Below are positions 1 to 7,327 of a stretch of 18,120 bases of DNA, piece by piece; the first letter of the stretch is position 1; every line of letters begins with the position of its first letter. The notes beneath the pieces were generated by a model, which saw nothing but the letters and a program-made list of their open reading frames with translations, made no database searches and had not been told where the DNA came from. This DNA comes from an archaeon. GTDB taxonomy: Archaea > Thermoproteota > Nitrososphaeria > Nitrososphaerales > CADDZS01. Location of the stretch: contig JAJYUX010000025.1 in the NCBI GenBank assembly GCA_021792315.1, positions 1-18,120 of the forward strand, in the 5' to 3' direction. The translations under genes were made by a program, and so were the position numbers.

Positions 1-1047
1 TGCAAACTCCATGAATTGAGAATACATGCTTGGGAGCTTTTTCTTGATGTATGCTTCCCCGCGATGAGTAACGTCAAGGTAGACAGCCCCATTCGGGGTG
101 CCGCGCCCAGCTTTTATCTCAGTGTAGATTGATCTTGCAACCACGTCTCTGGCCGAGAGTTCTAGTCTCTTCGGATCGTACTTCTCCATAAAGCGCTCCC
201 CATTGATGTTGGTCAAAATACCACCCTCGCCACGAACAGCTTCAGTAATCAACAGTCCTCGAACGCCAGCAGGATATATCATGCCAGTGGGGTGAAACTG
301 AATCATTTCCATGTCCATCAGTTCAGCACCAGCACGGTATGCTAGTGATACACCATCTCCAGTGCTCTCCCAAGAGTTAGAGGTAACCGAATACACCTTA
401 CCGCATCCTCCTGTAGCCAATACTACCGCCTTGCACTTGAAAAGGAGAAGCTGGCCAGAGCGCAGTCTGATCCCCATCGCCCCCGATACCGCTAACTTTG
501 ATGAATCAACGAAGATGTTTGTGATTTCGACTTCGTCCACGTATTGAATGTTACGTTTCAGAACTTGGTCTTCGAGAGTCCTGATCAGCTCCAATCCAGT
601 TCTGTCACCGATGTGACATAACCTCCTGTAGGAGTGAGCTCCAAATGGTCTTTGTGAGATCTTGCCGTCAGGAGTACGATCAAAGAGGAAACCGTACTTT
701 TCAAGTTCAAGCACCCTATCTGGAGCTTCTTTCGCGAAGATTTCGGCCATCTTCCAATTATTGATAGACTGCCCCTCAACCACTGTATCAGAAAAGTGTA
801 CCTTCCAATTGTCATCTGGATCCACGTTTCCAAGAGAGGCCGCGATTCCTCCTTCAGCCATGACAGTGTGCGCTTTGCCCAACAGAGATTTGCAAGCAAT
901 CATTACTCGACTTCCCTTGTCGTAGAGCTCAATAGCGGCACGCATCCCCGCGCCGCCAGCACCGACGATTAGAACATCGCATTCGATTATCTGATATGAA
1001 GCGTCCAAGTTGTCAAGAGATTCGTGCGCAGACTCTTTTCCCCACAA
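1..1047 (-). CDS. sdhA: Succinate dehydrogenase/fumarate reductase flavoprotein subunit (3' end cut off)
   Basis: This gene encodes the catalytic FAD subunit that oxidises succinate to fumarate (or the reverse) in the membrane-associated complex II. The 349 visible codons contain the dinucleotide-binding stretch GGAGAG near residue 30 and HTVMAEGG near residue 60, where the His fits the covalent FAD attachment site of the family. The active-site signatures QFHPTG and EAVRGEGG follow, then the ARDVVAR segment. The reading frame runs off the left edge of the window, so the C-terminal part is missing. No ATG is usable: the frame has an in-frame TAG at 1072-1074, and TTG at 1047 is the first start after it, although TTG at 1008 is also possible. 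A TATA-like TTATAA at 1085-1090 lies 40 nt upstream of that TTG. The gene follows larB and a 62-codon ORF on the same strand. L-aspartate oxidase is a less likely relative. Confidence 0.9.
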   Translation of the reverse strand, partial: MWGKESAHESLDNLDASYQIIECDVLIVGAGGAGMRAAIELYDKGSRVMIACKSLLGKAHTVMAEGGIAASLGNVDPDDNWKVHFSDTVVEGQSINNWKMAEIFAKEAPDRVLELEKYGFLFDRTPDGKISQRPFGAHSYRRLCHIGDRTGLELIRTLEDQVLKRNIQYVDEVEITNIFVDSSKLAVSGAMGIRLRSGQLLLFKCKAVVLATGGCGKVYSVTSNSWESTGDGVSLAYRAGAELMDMEMIQFHPTGMIYPAGVRGLLITEAVRGEGGILTNINGERFMEKYDPKRLELSARDVVARSIYTEIKAGRGTPNGAVYLDVTHRGEAYIKKKLPSMYSQFMEFA

Positions 1048-1071
1048 AATTACGTGATCGCTGCCAAGTTT

Positions 1072-1260
1072 CTATGTCCATCGCTTATAACAGTAGTGGG
1101 AGAGTTCGGTGACTAGTGAGTCTTCGACTATGAAATCACTGTAACAAAATTGTTCATACCGTTGTAGACTAACGTTTTCAGTGATTTGGTTAAGACGAAG
1201 CGCCAATTCCTTGATGAGTAAGTTTTTCGGGGATTTTTCAAAGCAAACGGGAACGATCAC
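1072..1260 (-). CDS. Small ORF of unknown function, translationally coupled to larB
   Basis: I do not recognise this protein. The frame is open from ATG 1305, inside larB, to TAG 1072. The likeliest start is GTG 1260, whose G is the last base of the larB stop codon (TAGTG), a typical coupling overlap. That start gives 62 residues beginning MIVPVCFEKSPKN, with three Cys (one in CFEK, one in QFCYSD, one in HYCYKRW) and no membrane segment. The C-terminal half is mixed and charged. It lies between larB and sdhA on the same strand. It could be a remnant of a longer gene or simply open sequence. The hydrophobic start (IVPV) slightly resembles the first strand of an alpha/beta fold, but this is too weak for a family assignment. 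Confidence 0.4.
   Translation of the reverse strand: MIVPVCFEKSPKNLLIKELALRLNQITENVSLQRYEQFCYSDFIVEDSLVTELSHYCYKRWT
1085..1090 (-). promoter_or_regulatory. Putative TATA box for sdhA
   Basis: The minus strand reads TTATAA about 40 nt before the TTG proposed for sdhA, which would give a leader of about 14 nt. The box lies inside the 3' end of the preceding small ORF. It was identified by spacing and composition only. Confidence 0.35.
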
Positions 1261-2084
1261 TATTCTGACTGTTTTATCAGATGTTTTCTCTTTGCAACGA
1301 GCCATGCTACCACCCCAGCAGCTACTCCTGCATCAATATTTACGACGCTGATGCCCAAAGAGCAAGCTTGTAGCATGCTCATCAATGCGGATTCACCTTT
1401 TCCGCCATATCCATATCCCACAGAAGTCGGCAATCCGATAACTGGAACGCTGACAAGTCCAGCAACGACGGAGGACAAAGCACCTTCCATCCCCGCAGCT
1501 ACTATTACGGCGTCTGGATTGAAATTTAAGATCTTTTTCATTGGTTCAACTAGACGGTGCAGTCCCGCAACTCCAACATCGTTAAAGCGAATAGTCCTGC
1601 ATTCGAAAAGATTCAACAACACTTCGGATTCATTTAGAACCGAAATGTCGGATGTCCCCGCAGCAAGCAACGCAACTTTTCCTGTAATAATTCTACCCCT
1701 CTGATTTTTCTCCTTAGAACAAATTGCAATTAGATTTGCGTTCTCGAAATACTTCAACGCGGATGTTCTATCTTTCATCGACTCGAAGGCATGTTTAAGT
1801 GGCTTAACTTGATCTCTTCGAACTTTGCTCAAGATAATCGGCTCTTGCATCGAATCGCGATACCTTTTCGAAAGAAGATTCTGTAAAATCAGAATAATCT
1901 GCTTGATTGACTTGTTCTGCGCATAGATGATTTCCGGAACTCCGCGTCTTAGGTATCTGTTATAATCAATTCTGGCAATATCGTTTATGACCGCGATTGA
2001 ATCAAATTTGAGGATGCTCTCCGCTTTCCTTACAGAAATCTTCCCCCGCTTGACATCATTCAGAACATCAGCAACAGAATTCAT
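1260..2084 (-). CDS. larB: LarB, pyridinium-3,5-biscarboxylic acid mononucleotide synthase
   Basis: LarB starts synthesis of the nickel-pincer nucleotide (NPN) cofactor of lactate racemase-type enzymes by carboxylating and hydrolysing nicotinic acid adenine dinucleotide. The 274-residue product has the family's N-terminal helical region (VLNDVKRGKISVRKAESIL; YLRRGVPEIIYAQNKS) and a PurE-like C-terminal domain. Visible there are VALLAAGTSD, NDVGVAGLHRL, VIVAAGMEGALSSVVAGL, PVIGLPTSVGYG and ISVVNIDAG. Cys241 in LQACSLG matches the conserved Cys that forms the pyridine adduct in characterised LarB. ATG 2084 lies 27 nt from the centre of a TATA box, so the mRNA is probably leaderless. The stop codon overlaps the GTG of the next ORF. 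Other lar genes lie 4.7 kb away on the other strand (6812-8173). Confidence 0.93.
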   Translation of the reverse strand: MNSVADVLNDVKRGKISVRKAESILKFDSIAVINDIARIDYNRYLRRGVPEIIYAQNKSIKQIILILQNLLSKRYRDSMQEPIILSKVRRDQVKPLKHAFESMKDRTSALKYFENANLIAICSKEKNQRGRIITGKVALLAAGTSDISVLNESEVLLNLFECRTIRFNDVGVAGLHRLVEPMKKILNFNPDAVIVAAGMEGALSSVVAGLVSVPVIGLPTSVGYGYGGKGESALMSMLQACSLGISVVNIDAGVAAGVVAWLVAKRKHLIKQSE

Positions 2085-2106
2085 AATTCGCTACTCTCTC
2101 TTGTCT

Positions 2107-2115
2107 ATATTAAAA
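2107..2115 (-). promoter_or_regulatory. TATA box of larB
   Basis: The minus strand reads TTTTAATAT, centred 27 nt before the larB ATG at 2084. This spacing predicts a leaderless transcript. It forms a perfect 9-bp inverted repeat with the etfBA box at 2144-2152. Confidence 0.6.
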
Positions 2116-2143
2116 CAAAAGTGACCGACCTCAGCCAGATCAA

Positions 2144-2152
2144 TTTTAATAT
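2144..2152 (+). promoter_or_regulatory. TATA box of etfBA-fixCX
   Basis: TTTTAATAT, identical to the larB box on the other strand, is centred 40 nt before the etfBA ATG at 2188. This predicts an mRNA leader of about 14 nt. The two promoters fire in opposite directions from a 103-bp intergenic region. Confidence 0.55.
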
Positions 2153-2187
2153 CGTGAATAAACTCGTTGGCTTGAAGTCTGTCTCGG

Positions 2188-4086
2188 ATGCCTCTAAACA
2201 TTCTGGTCTGCATCAAACAGGTCCCGGACACCAACGACATGAGAATCGATCCGAAGACCAATAATTTAATTCGTGAAGGCGTACCCGCAGTGGTTAATCC
2301 GACTGATCTTAACGCCATAGAGGAAGCCTTGAGATTTAGAGACAGTTTTGGTGGAAGTGTAAGAGTCCTCACCATGGGGCCCCCACAGGCTGAGCAGAGT
2401 TTGAAAGAGGCCATTGCCATGGGCGTCGACGAAGGCTATCTTCTTTCGGATAGAGCATTCGGTGGAGCCGACACTTTGGCTACATCATATTCATTGTGGA
2501 AAGCGGTCCAAAAGATCGAAGAGATCAGCGGCAAGTTTGACTTTCTAATTTTCGGAAAAGTGGCAATTGACGGCGAGACAGGTCAGGTCGGTCCGGGACT
2601 CGCTGTGAGAATGGGTTTCCCGGTTGTAACGTATACATCCAAAACATCGAATGTTGACCTGCAAGCGAGAAATGTCGAAGTTGAAAGGCGTGTTGATGAT
2701 GGAGTTGAAAGGGTGAGAGTTCCGATCCCTTGCGCATTAACGATTACTGAAGCTGCAAATGATCCTAGGCAGCCCACAATTGACGGATTGGTTAGAGCAA
2801 AAAAAGCTAAAATCAACCTTCTGACAAAGGACACTGTGAATGCTGACCCTAAGAGAATAGGCCTCGGTGGTTCACCGACTTTTGTCAAGAAAGTCGTAGT
2901 GCCGCCACCAAAGAAAAAGGGCGAGATCAAGATTTCGACAGATCCAAGAGAGTCCGCAAAGTGGTTGGTTGACAGGCTCGTTCAAATCGGAGCGTTCGGG
3001 AAGAAAGTAACTGGCGGAGTCATTTCAAACGAAATTCAGAGCCAGAATTTGGAGCAACCAACGCAGCAGACAACAATTGGGGGCAATCATGGTGAAGTAT
3101 GGGTGTATGTTGAGCAGAGATACGGGCTGCCATCCAGAGTTGCTTGGGAGCTCATGGGCGAAGGGAAACGGCTTGCCAATATCTACGGAACGAAGTTATG
3201 TGGAATAATAATTGGTGGTGATGTCCAAAGTCTGGCAAGCGAAGCCTTCGAATACGGAGCAGATAGAGTGTACTTGGTTGAAAACCCGCTCTTGAAAGAA
3301 TACAGAAATGAAACTTACGGGAAGGCATTTGCCTATCTCTCAAACAAGTACCATCCAGAAGTGATCTTGATGGGCGGCACACACAATGGCAGGGATCTTG
3401 CAGGTGTTCTTGCTACTCTCATCGAAACTGGACTAATAGCTGATTGCACGTCCCTGGATGTCGATGAGAAGGGCGGCTTTAGCGGAACAAGACCTGACTT
3501 TGGCGGAAAGGAACTGTCGACGATTGTATGTCCAAAGAACAAACCAACAATGGCCAGCGTTCGAACCCGCGTGATGAAGATGCCGGCTCGACTGGCCGGC
3601 AGATCAGGAGAACTTTTGAAAGAAAGTATTGATTTGGTTGAAGAAGAAATCAGAGAGAAAATCTTATCCTTCACTCCTATGGAAAAAGCGGCGGCCAAAT
3701 TGGAAGGGGCTGACGTAATTGTCTCTTTTGGAAGAGGACTAGGGAATCCCAAGAATATCCAAGTCATAGAAGAACTGGCAAATGTATTGGGCGGCCAAGT
3801 TGGCGCTACGAGAGCAGTTGTGTACCTAGGTTGGATTCCAAAGGAAAACCAAATCGGTCAAACAGGATTGACTGTTCGTTCGAGACTGTATTTCGCGATC
3901 GGCCTTTCAGGCGCCATACAGCATGCAGTAGGAATGGAGAATTCAGACACCATAGTTGCAATCAACAAAGATCCAGATGCTCCGATATTCGGTTATGCAC
4001 ATTTCGGTATTGTCGGAGATTTGTTCCAAATCGTGCCTTGTCTGATGGATGAAATCAAAGCTAGAGGGCTCGCGAGAACTAACTAG
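2188..4086 (+). CDS. etfBA: Electron transfer flavoprotein, fused beta and alpha subunits
   Basis: ETF is a soluble FAD carrier that takes electrons from acyl-CoA and related dehydrogenases and passes them to FixC/FixX or ETF-quinone oxidoreductase. The 632-residue chain is a natural fusion. Residues 1 to about 220 are the beta subunit (MPLNILVCIKQVPDT; MGPPQAEQSLKEAIAMGVDE; DGETGQVGPGLA; PTIDGLVRAKKAKI). A linker of about 80 residues follows, and the alpha subunit runs from about residue 302. The alpha FAD domain is complete: GATRAVVYLGWIP, QIGQTGLTV near 556, LSGAIQHAVGM near 574 and TIVAINKDPDAPIF. An in-frame TGA lies just upstream of ATG 2188, so the start is firm. The gene heads a compact operon with fixC and fixX, separated from fixC by 13 nt. 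EtfB-EtfA fusions of this kind are known in Sulfolobales and other archaea. Confidence 0.96.
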   Translation: MPLNILVCIKQVPDTNDMRIDPKTNNLIREGVPAVVNPTDLNAIEEALRFRDSFGGSVRVLTMGPPQAEQSLKEAIAMGVDEGYLLSDRAFGGADTLATSYSLWKAVQKIEEISGKFDFLIFGKVAIDGETGQVGPGLAVRMGFPVVTYTSKTSNVDLQARNVEVERRVDDGVERVRVPIPCALTITEAANDPRQPTIDGLVRAKKAKINLLTKDTVNADPKRIGLGGSPTFVKKVVVPPPKKKGEIKISTDPRESAKWLVDRLVQIGAFGKKVTGGVISNEIQSQNLEQPTQQTTIGGNHGEVWVYVEQRYGLPSRVAWELMGEGKRLANIYGTKLCGIIIGGDVQSLASEAFEYGADRVYLVENPLLKEYRNETYGKAFAYLSNKYHPEVILMGGTHNGRDLAGVLATLIETGLIADCTSLDVDEKGGFSGTRPDFGGKELSTIVCPKNKPTMASVRTRVMKMPARLAGRSGELLKESIDLVEEEIREKILSFTPMEKAAAKLEGADVIVSFGRGLGNPKNIQVIEELANVLGGQVGATRAVVYLGWIPKENQIGQTGLTVRSRLYFAIGLSGAIQHAVGMENSDTIVAINKDPDAPIFGYAHFGIVGDLFQIVPCLMDEIKARGLARTN

Positions 4087-4099
4087 TAGCGGATTTGAT

Positions 4100-5383
4100 A
4101 TGACAGAAAAATACGACGTGATAATTGTAGGGGCAGGACCGGCGGGCGTTTCCAGTGCCATCACCACGGCCAAGGCTGGGTTGAGCACAGCCCTAATTGA
4201 GCGCGGTGATTTCGCAGGCAGCAAGAACATGTTTGGAGGAATTGTCTACTCGAAGCCGACAGCTCAGATAGTTCCAGAATTTTGGAAGACTGCTCCAATC
4301 GAACGGAGAGTTATCGAATACCAATACTGGCTACTTTCCCAAGAATCTCACGTATCAATTAGTCACAGAAACCAAAAATTCAACAAAGATTTTAACTCGT
4401 TCACTGCGCTTCGAGCGCGTTTCGACAAATGGTTTGCTCAACAGGCGGAGACAAATGGAGCTATGCTTCTCACAAAGACAACGGTTTCCGGAGTGCTCAA
4501 GGATTCTGAAGGAAGAGTAAACGGAGTGACGACCGACAGAGGAGACTTGTCTGCTGATGTAGTAATCGCTTGTGACGGCGTAAATTCCCTGGTCTCCAAG
4601 GGAGCAGGACTTCATGACGAGTGGAAACCAGAAGATATCGCCTTGGCAGTGAAAGAGACCTACGCCCTCCCCAAAGAGAAAATTGAAGACCGATTCCACT
4701 TGAGAGGTGATGAAGGTGCAACAGTGATGATATACGGTGGCCGAAATGAAGAGTACGCCGGTTTCATCTATACAAACAAGGACACCATCTCCTTTGGGAT
4801 GGGTGCGATAATGAGTGATCTTGCGGCAAACAAGACTAGGCCGCAGGACATTTTGGAGTGGCTCAAGTCACATCCTTCGATAAAGCCCCTGATCGATGGT
4901 GCTGCACTTCGAGAATACACAGCGCATTTGATTCCCGAAGGAGGATATGATAAGATACCTCGAATCTTCTCTGATGGTATCATGGTTGCTGGTGACGCGG
5001 CGATGTTGGTCAATGCTCTAAATTGGGAAGGAACTAATTTCGCCATGATTTCCGGCATGTATTCAGGACAAGCTGCGGTGCAAGCAAAGAGAGCAAACAA
5101 TTATACTGCAAACCAACTGTCAAATTATCGCAGATATCTCGAGGAATGTTTCGTTCTCAAGGATTTGAAGAAGTTTCGACGAGTTCCTCAATTCATTGCA
5201 TCCAAAAGGCAGTTCTTGACATTGTATCCCGAATTGATGAACGATATATTTTACAAGTTCTTTGAAGTTGATGGAAGGCCCAAACAAGAACACCTAAAGG
5301 AGATCAAGGACGAAATTTACACAAGAAGAGGTAGGATGGGGCTCCTCAAGGACATTTATGAATTGTACAGAATCGCAACTTAG
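4100..5383 (+). CDS. fixC: FixC-type FAD-dependent ETF dehydrogenase (ETF-quinone oxidoreductase flavoprotein)
   Basis: FixC accepts electrons from ETF and, with FixX, delivers them to the membrane quinone pool. The 427-residue product starts with a Rossmann FAD site (YDVIIVGAGPAGVSSA, residues 5-20) and the family signature GSKNMFGGIVYS near residues 40-51. VIACDGVNS and GIMVAGDAAMLVN are the second and third FAD-binding motifs. Like bacterial FixC it lacks the C-terminal [4Fe-4S] domain of mitochondrial ETF-QO, which FixX supplies. An upstream in-frame ATG at 4049 lies inside etfBA and adds 17 unrelated residues. ATG 4100, 13 nt after the etfBA stop, directly precedes the conserved N-terminus and is preferred. 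Aromatic segments near the C-terminus may touch the membrane, but no clear transmembrane helix is present. Geranylgeranyl reductases are related, but the neighbours decide for FixC. Confidence 0.93.
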   Translation: MTEKYDVIIVGAGPAGVSSAITTAKAGLSTALIERGDFAGSKNMFGGIVYSKPTAQIVPEFWKTAPIERRVIEYQYWLLSQESHVSISHRNQKFNKDFNSFTALRARFDKWFAQQAETNGAMLLTKTTVSGVLKDSEGRVNGVTTDRGDLSADVVIACDGVNSLVSKGAGLHDEWKPEDIALAVKETYALPKEKIEDRFHLRGDEGATVMIYGGRNEEYAGFIYTNKDTISFGMGAIMSDLAANKTRPQDILEWLKSHPSIKPLIDGAALREYTAHLIPEGGYDKIPRIFSDGIMVAGDAAMLVNALNWEGTNFAMISGMYSGQAAVQAKRANNYTANQLSNYRRYLEECFVLKDLKKFRRVPQFIASKRQFLTLYPELMNDIFYKFFEVDGRPKQEHLKEIKDEIYTRRGRMGLLKDIYELYRIAT

Positions 5384-5388
5384 GTGAT
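5382..5388 (+). promoter_or_regulatory. Ribosome binding site of fixX
   Basis: AGGTGAT just before ATG 5392 matches the Shine-Dalgarno core. It overlaps the fixC stop codon and suggests reinitiation within the operon. It is one of few clear Shine-Dalgarno sites in the window. Confidence 0.5.
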
Positions 5389-5391
5389 ATC

Positions 5392-5727
5392 ATGGTTCCA
5401 GCACAAACTTCTCAGCAACCTTCTCCGAATTCCAATACATCGGTGGAGGAGAAACTATACCTCGCAAAATACAAACTTGATGAGCGGCCACACTTAGTTG
5501 TCCTTGATCAGGAAATTTGCAAAAAGTGTGCTCAGATAAATGGTACCCCTCAACCTTGCATGATTCTATGTCCTGCTGACGTTTACAAATGGGAGGAAGA
5601 CAAGAAGAACGTTGTCTCATACGACAATTGTGTTGAATGTGGTGCGTGCAGGATCATATGTCCTTATGCGAACATCGAGTGGAAGTTTCCCAGGTGGGGT
5701 AGAGGGCTTTCGCACAGATACGGTTAG
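5392..5727 (+). CDS. fixX: FixX-type ferredoxin partner of FixC
   Basis: FixX is the iron-sulfur subunit that works with FixC in ETF-to-quinone electron transfer. The 111-residue product has a low-complexity N-terminus rich in Q, S and P, then two Cys groups. The first is CKKC followed nine residues later by CMILCP, and the second is CVECGACRIICP. The eight Cys could hold two [4Fe-4S] clusters, although well-studied ETF-QO has one. The C-terminus IEWKFPRWGRGLSHRYG is typical of FixX. It starts 8 nt after fixC. Its TAG stop interlocks with the TAA stop of the convergent malate dehydrogenase gene in a 4-nt overlap, so no intrinsic terminator can fit between them. Confidence 0.93.
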   Translation: MVPAQTSQQPSPNSNTSVEEKLYLAKYKLDERPHLVVLDQEICKKCAQINGTPQPCMILCPADVYKWEEDKKNVVSYDNCVECGACRIICPYANIEWKFPRWGRGLSHRYG

Positions 5728-6635
5728 ACCTGAATCGAAGCAATTGCTTCCTTAACGTTCGCCACACCCTTGTCGAAAGACTGTCTCTCCTTGTCTGAAA
5801 GTTTGAGCTCAATTATCTTTTCCACTCCATCTTTACCTAGAATTGCTGGAACACCGATACAGAGGCCTGAAGCACCATACTCTCCTTCAAGATACGTACA
5901 AACCGGAAGTAGGGCCTTTTTGTCGTAATGAACCGCTTCCACCATTCTGGCAATCCCACTGGCAGGCGCATAAAACGTAGCTCCCTTCTTCGCGATGACT
6001 TCCGCCGCAATCTTTCTTGTCTTCTCCACGGCGTCATCAAGCTGTTGTTCGGACAGAAAATTCCTTATCGGTATTCCGTTTACAGAAGTATAGCTAGGAA
6101 TTGGTGTCATAGCTTCACCATGTTCACCAATCACAAGAGCACTGATTGAAGATCTTGATATGTTCAAGTTCGCGGACAGAAACTCTTTGAATCTAGACAA
6201 ATCAAGCATACCCCCCATTCCGAACACTCTGTTCTTCTTGAATCCAGTTGTTTTAAGGGCAACATAGACCAGCACATCTAAAGGATTCGCAACCCATAGA
6301 AGATTTGAATTAGGAGCGTATTTTGCCACTTCTGCAGACACGGCCTTTGCAATTCCAGTGTTCTTTAGGAGCAAGTCCATTCTGGTCATGTCGGGTTTTC
6401 TAGCCAGCCCTGCTGTAACTACAACCATGTCAGATCCTCTTATTGCAGAATAGTCATTTGATCCTTTTATTTTGACATCTATACCTAATTCTGCGGCCAT
6501 GTGGCTCAAATCAAGAGCTTCGCCTTCCGGGAGTTTCGGTATAACATCTACAAGGGTTATGTCATCTATGTTTCGTTGCATCAATACCATTGCAAGAGTG
6601 CTTCCCACGCGTCCGGAACCTATGATTGAAATCAT
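5724..6635 (-). CDS. mdh: Malate dehydrogenase (LDH/MDH superfamily)
   Basis: The enzyme interconverts malate and oxaloacetate with NAD(P) in the citric acid cycle. The 303-residue product shows the Rossmann motif IIGSGRVGS at residues 4-12 and an Asp at residue 30 (LVDV) that favours NAD. The substrate loop ARKPDMTR (R79, R85) has Arg where lactate dehydrogenases have Gln, which indicates malate specificity. VANPLDVL, the catalytic Asp145/Arg148 (MLDLSRF) and His172 (IGEHGE) are present. Two family motifs deviate: LDL instead of the usual LDS, and GEHGE where GEHGD or GGHGD is normal. ATG 6635 is the natural start. No strong TATA box precedes it. It faces fixX and diverges from larC2 across a 176-nt intergenic region. 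Length is about normal for the family. Confidence 0.93.
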   Translation of the reverse strand: MISIIGSGRVGSTLAMVLMQRNIDDITLVDVIPKLPEGEALDLSHMAAELGIDVKIKGSNDYSAIRGSDMVVVTAGLARKPDMTRMDLLLKNTGIAKAVSAEVAKYAPNSNLLWVANPLDVLVYVALKTTGFKKNRVFGMGGMLDLSRFKEFLSANLNISRSSISALVIGEHGEAMTPIPSYTSVNGIPIRNFLSEQQLDDAVEKTRKIAAEVIAKKGATFYAPASGIARMVEAVHYDKKALLPVCTYLEGEYGASGLCIGVPAILGKDGVEKIIELKLSDKERQSFDKGVANVKEAIASIQV

Positions 6636-6709
6636 TTGATTGAGACCTTGAGTCTAGTCAAATCATTCTCGCCTAGAAAAGCATTTTTTCGAAAACTCCG
6701 GAGCTACGA

Positions 6710-6749
6710 AACTAAGTTTAGTTGCGCTAATAGTGCAACCACTAATTAG
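6710..6749. promoter_or_regulatory. Cluster of three palindromes upstream of larC2 (candidate operator region)
   Basis: Three dyads follow one another between mdh and larC2. AACTAA-GT-TTAGTT (6710-6723) has perfect 6-bp arms. GTTGCGC-TAATA-GTGCAAC (6721-6739) has 7-bp arms with one G-T mismatch. CTAATTAG (6742-6749) is a perfect palindrome. The half-site CTAA recurs. They end about 30 nt before the TATA-like box at 6776. A regulator binding site is an inference. Confidence 0.35.
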
Positions 6750-6775
6750 AATCACCTTGGTTCAAAGAATCACAA

Positions 6776-6784
6776 TTCTTAAAC
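6776..6784 (+). promoter_or_regulatory. Putative TATA box for larC2-larE-SHMT genes
   Basis: TTCTTAAAC is centred about 32 nt before ATG 6812 and would give a leader of about 6 nt. A GTG at 6794 in the same frame lies too near the box to be the start of this transcript. Confidence 0.4.
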
Positions 6785-6811
6785 AGTAACTTTGTGCCAC
6801 GTGTACCGTAC

Positions 6812-7309
6812 ATGCCGAAATCGCCGCAATCTCGAAAATTGAGGTTTACAAAAGACAGGGTGGCGATACTAGAGACAAATGTGGACGACGTTTCTGGGGA
6901 AGTTGTTTCTCGAGCAATCGAGCGCCTTATGAATGAAGGAGCACTTGACGTCATTACAACTCCTTTTGCAGGAAAGAAAGGAAGAACTGGACATACCATA
7001 CGCATTACCGCAACGCCAAGTTCCGTGAATAAGATGGCCGAAATCATGTTTGAGGAGACGGGCACTTTGGGAATGAAGACAATAGAGTATGACAGACTCA
7101 TGGTTCCGCGTACTACCCACGTCATTCCATTCAAACTGAAGAGCTACCACGGAACTGTCAGTGTAAAGGTTGCAAACAACGAAAATTCAGTGAGGATTAA
7201 ACCAGAATTTTCTCAAGCAAGAGAAATATCAGAAAGAACAGGAGTCTCAGTTCGGGAAGTTATTGACTTGATAACGGAGTCTACTAGAAAGAGACTCAAT
7301 CTAAGATGA
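6812..7309 (+). CDS. larC2: LarC C-terminal domain only (LarC2-like nickel insertion protein)
   Basis: LarC inserts nickel into the pincer nucleotide precursor in a CTP-dependent reaction. The full protein has an N-terminal LarC1 and a C-terminal LarC2 part. This 165-residue product matches only LarC2: VAILETNVDDVSGEV, GALDVITTPFAGKKGRTGHTI, EETGTLGMKTI and the C-terminal SVRIKPEFSQAREISERTGVSVREV. ATG 6812 is preferred over the in-frame GTG 6794 because of the TATA position and because the conserved region begins some 15 residues after the ATG. The sequence upstream is a promoter region, with no room for a LarC1 domain and no matching ORF elsewhere in the window. larE follows after 18 nt. 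Either LarC1 is encoded elsewhere or the organism uses LarC2 alone. Confidence 0.88.
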   Translation: MPKSPQSRKLRFTKDRVAILETNVDDVSGEVVSRAIERLMNEGALDVITTPFAGKKGRTGHTIRITATPSSVNKMAEIMFEETGTLGMKTIEYDRLMVPRTTHVIPFKLKSYHGTVSVKVANNENSVRIKPEFSQAREISERTGVSVREVIDLITESTRKRLNLR

Positions 7310-7314
7310 AGTTC

Positions 7315-7319
7315 AGGAG
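7315..7319 (+). promoter_or_regulatory. Ribosome binding site that decides the larE start
   Basis: AGGAG lies 8 nt before TTG 7328. The in-frame GTG at 7322 is only 2 nt away from it, too close for initiation, so TTG 7328 is favoured. Confidence 0.5.
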
Positions 7320-7327
7320 CTGTGTGT

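Noticed and set aside
1045..1305. Possible UAG read-through joining the small ORF to sdhA, which share a frame
   Set aside because: TAG is used as a normal stop by larB, etfBA, fixX and guaB in this window, and the SdhA homology begins after its own start region.
3333..3767. Open frame of 144 codons antisense to etfBA
   Set aside because: The sense strand has strong, continuous ETF alpha homology here. The antisense frame has no motif, promoter or start context.
6636..6811. Possible remnant of a LarC N-terminal domain upstream of larC2
   Set aside because: The region is short, AT-rich, full of dyads and stops, and its translation shows nothing like LarC1.
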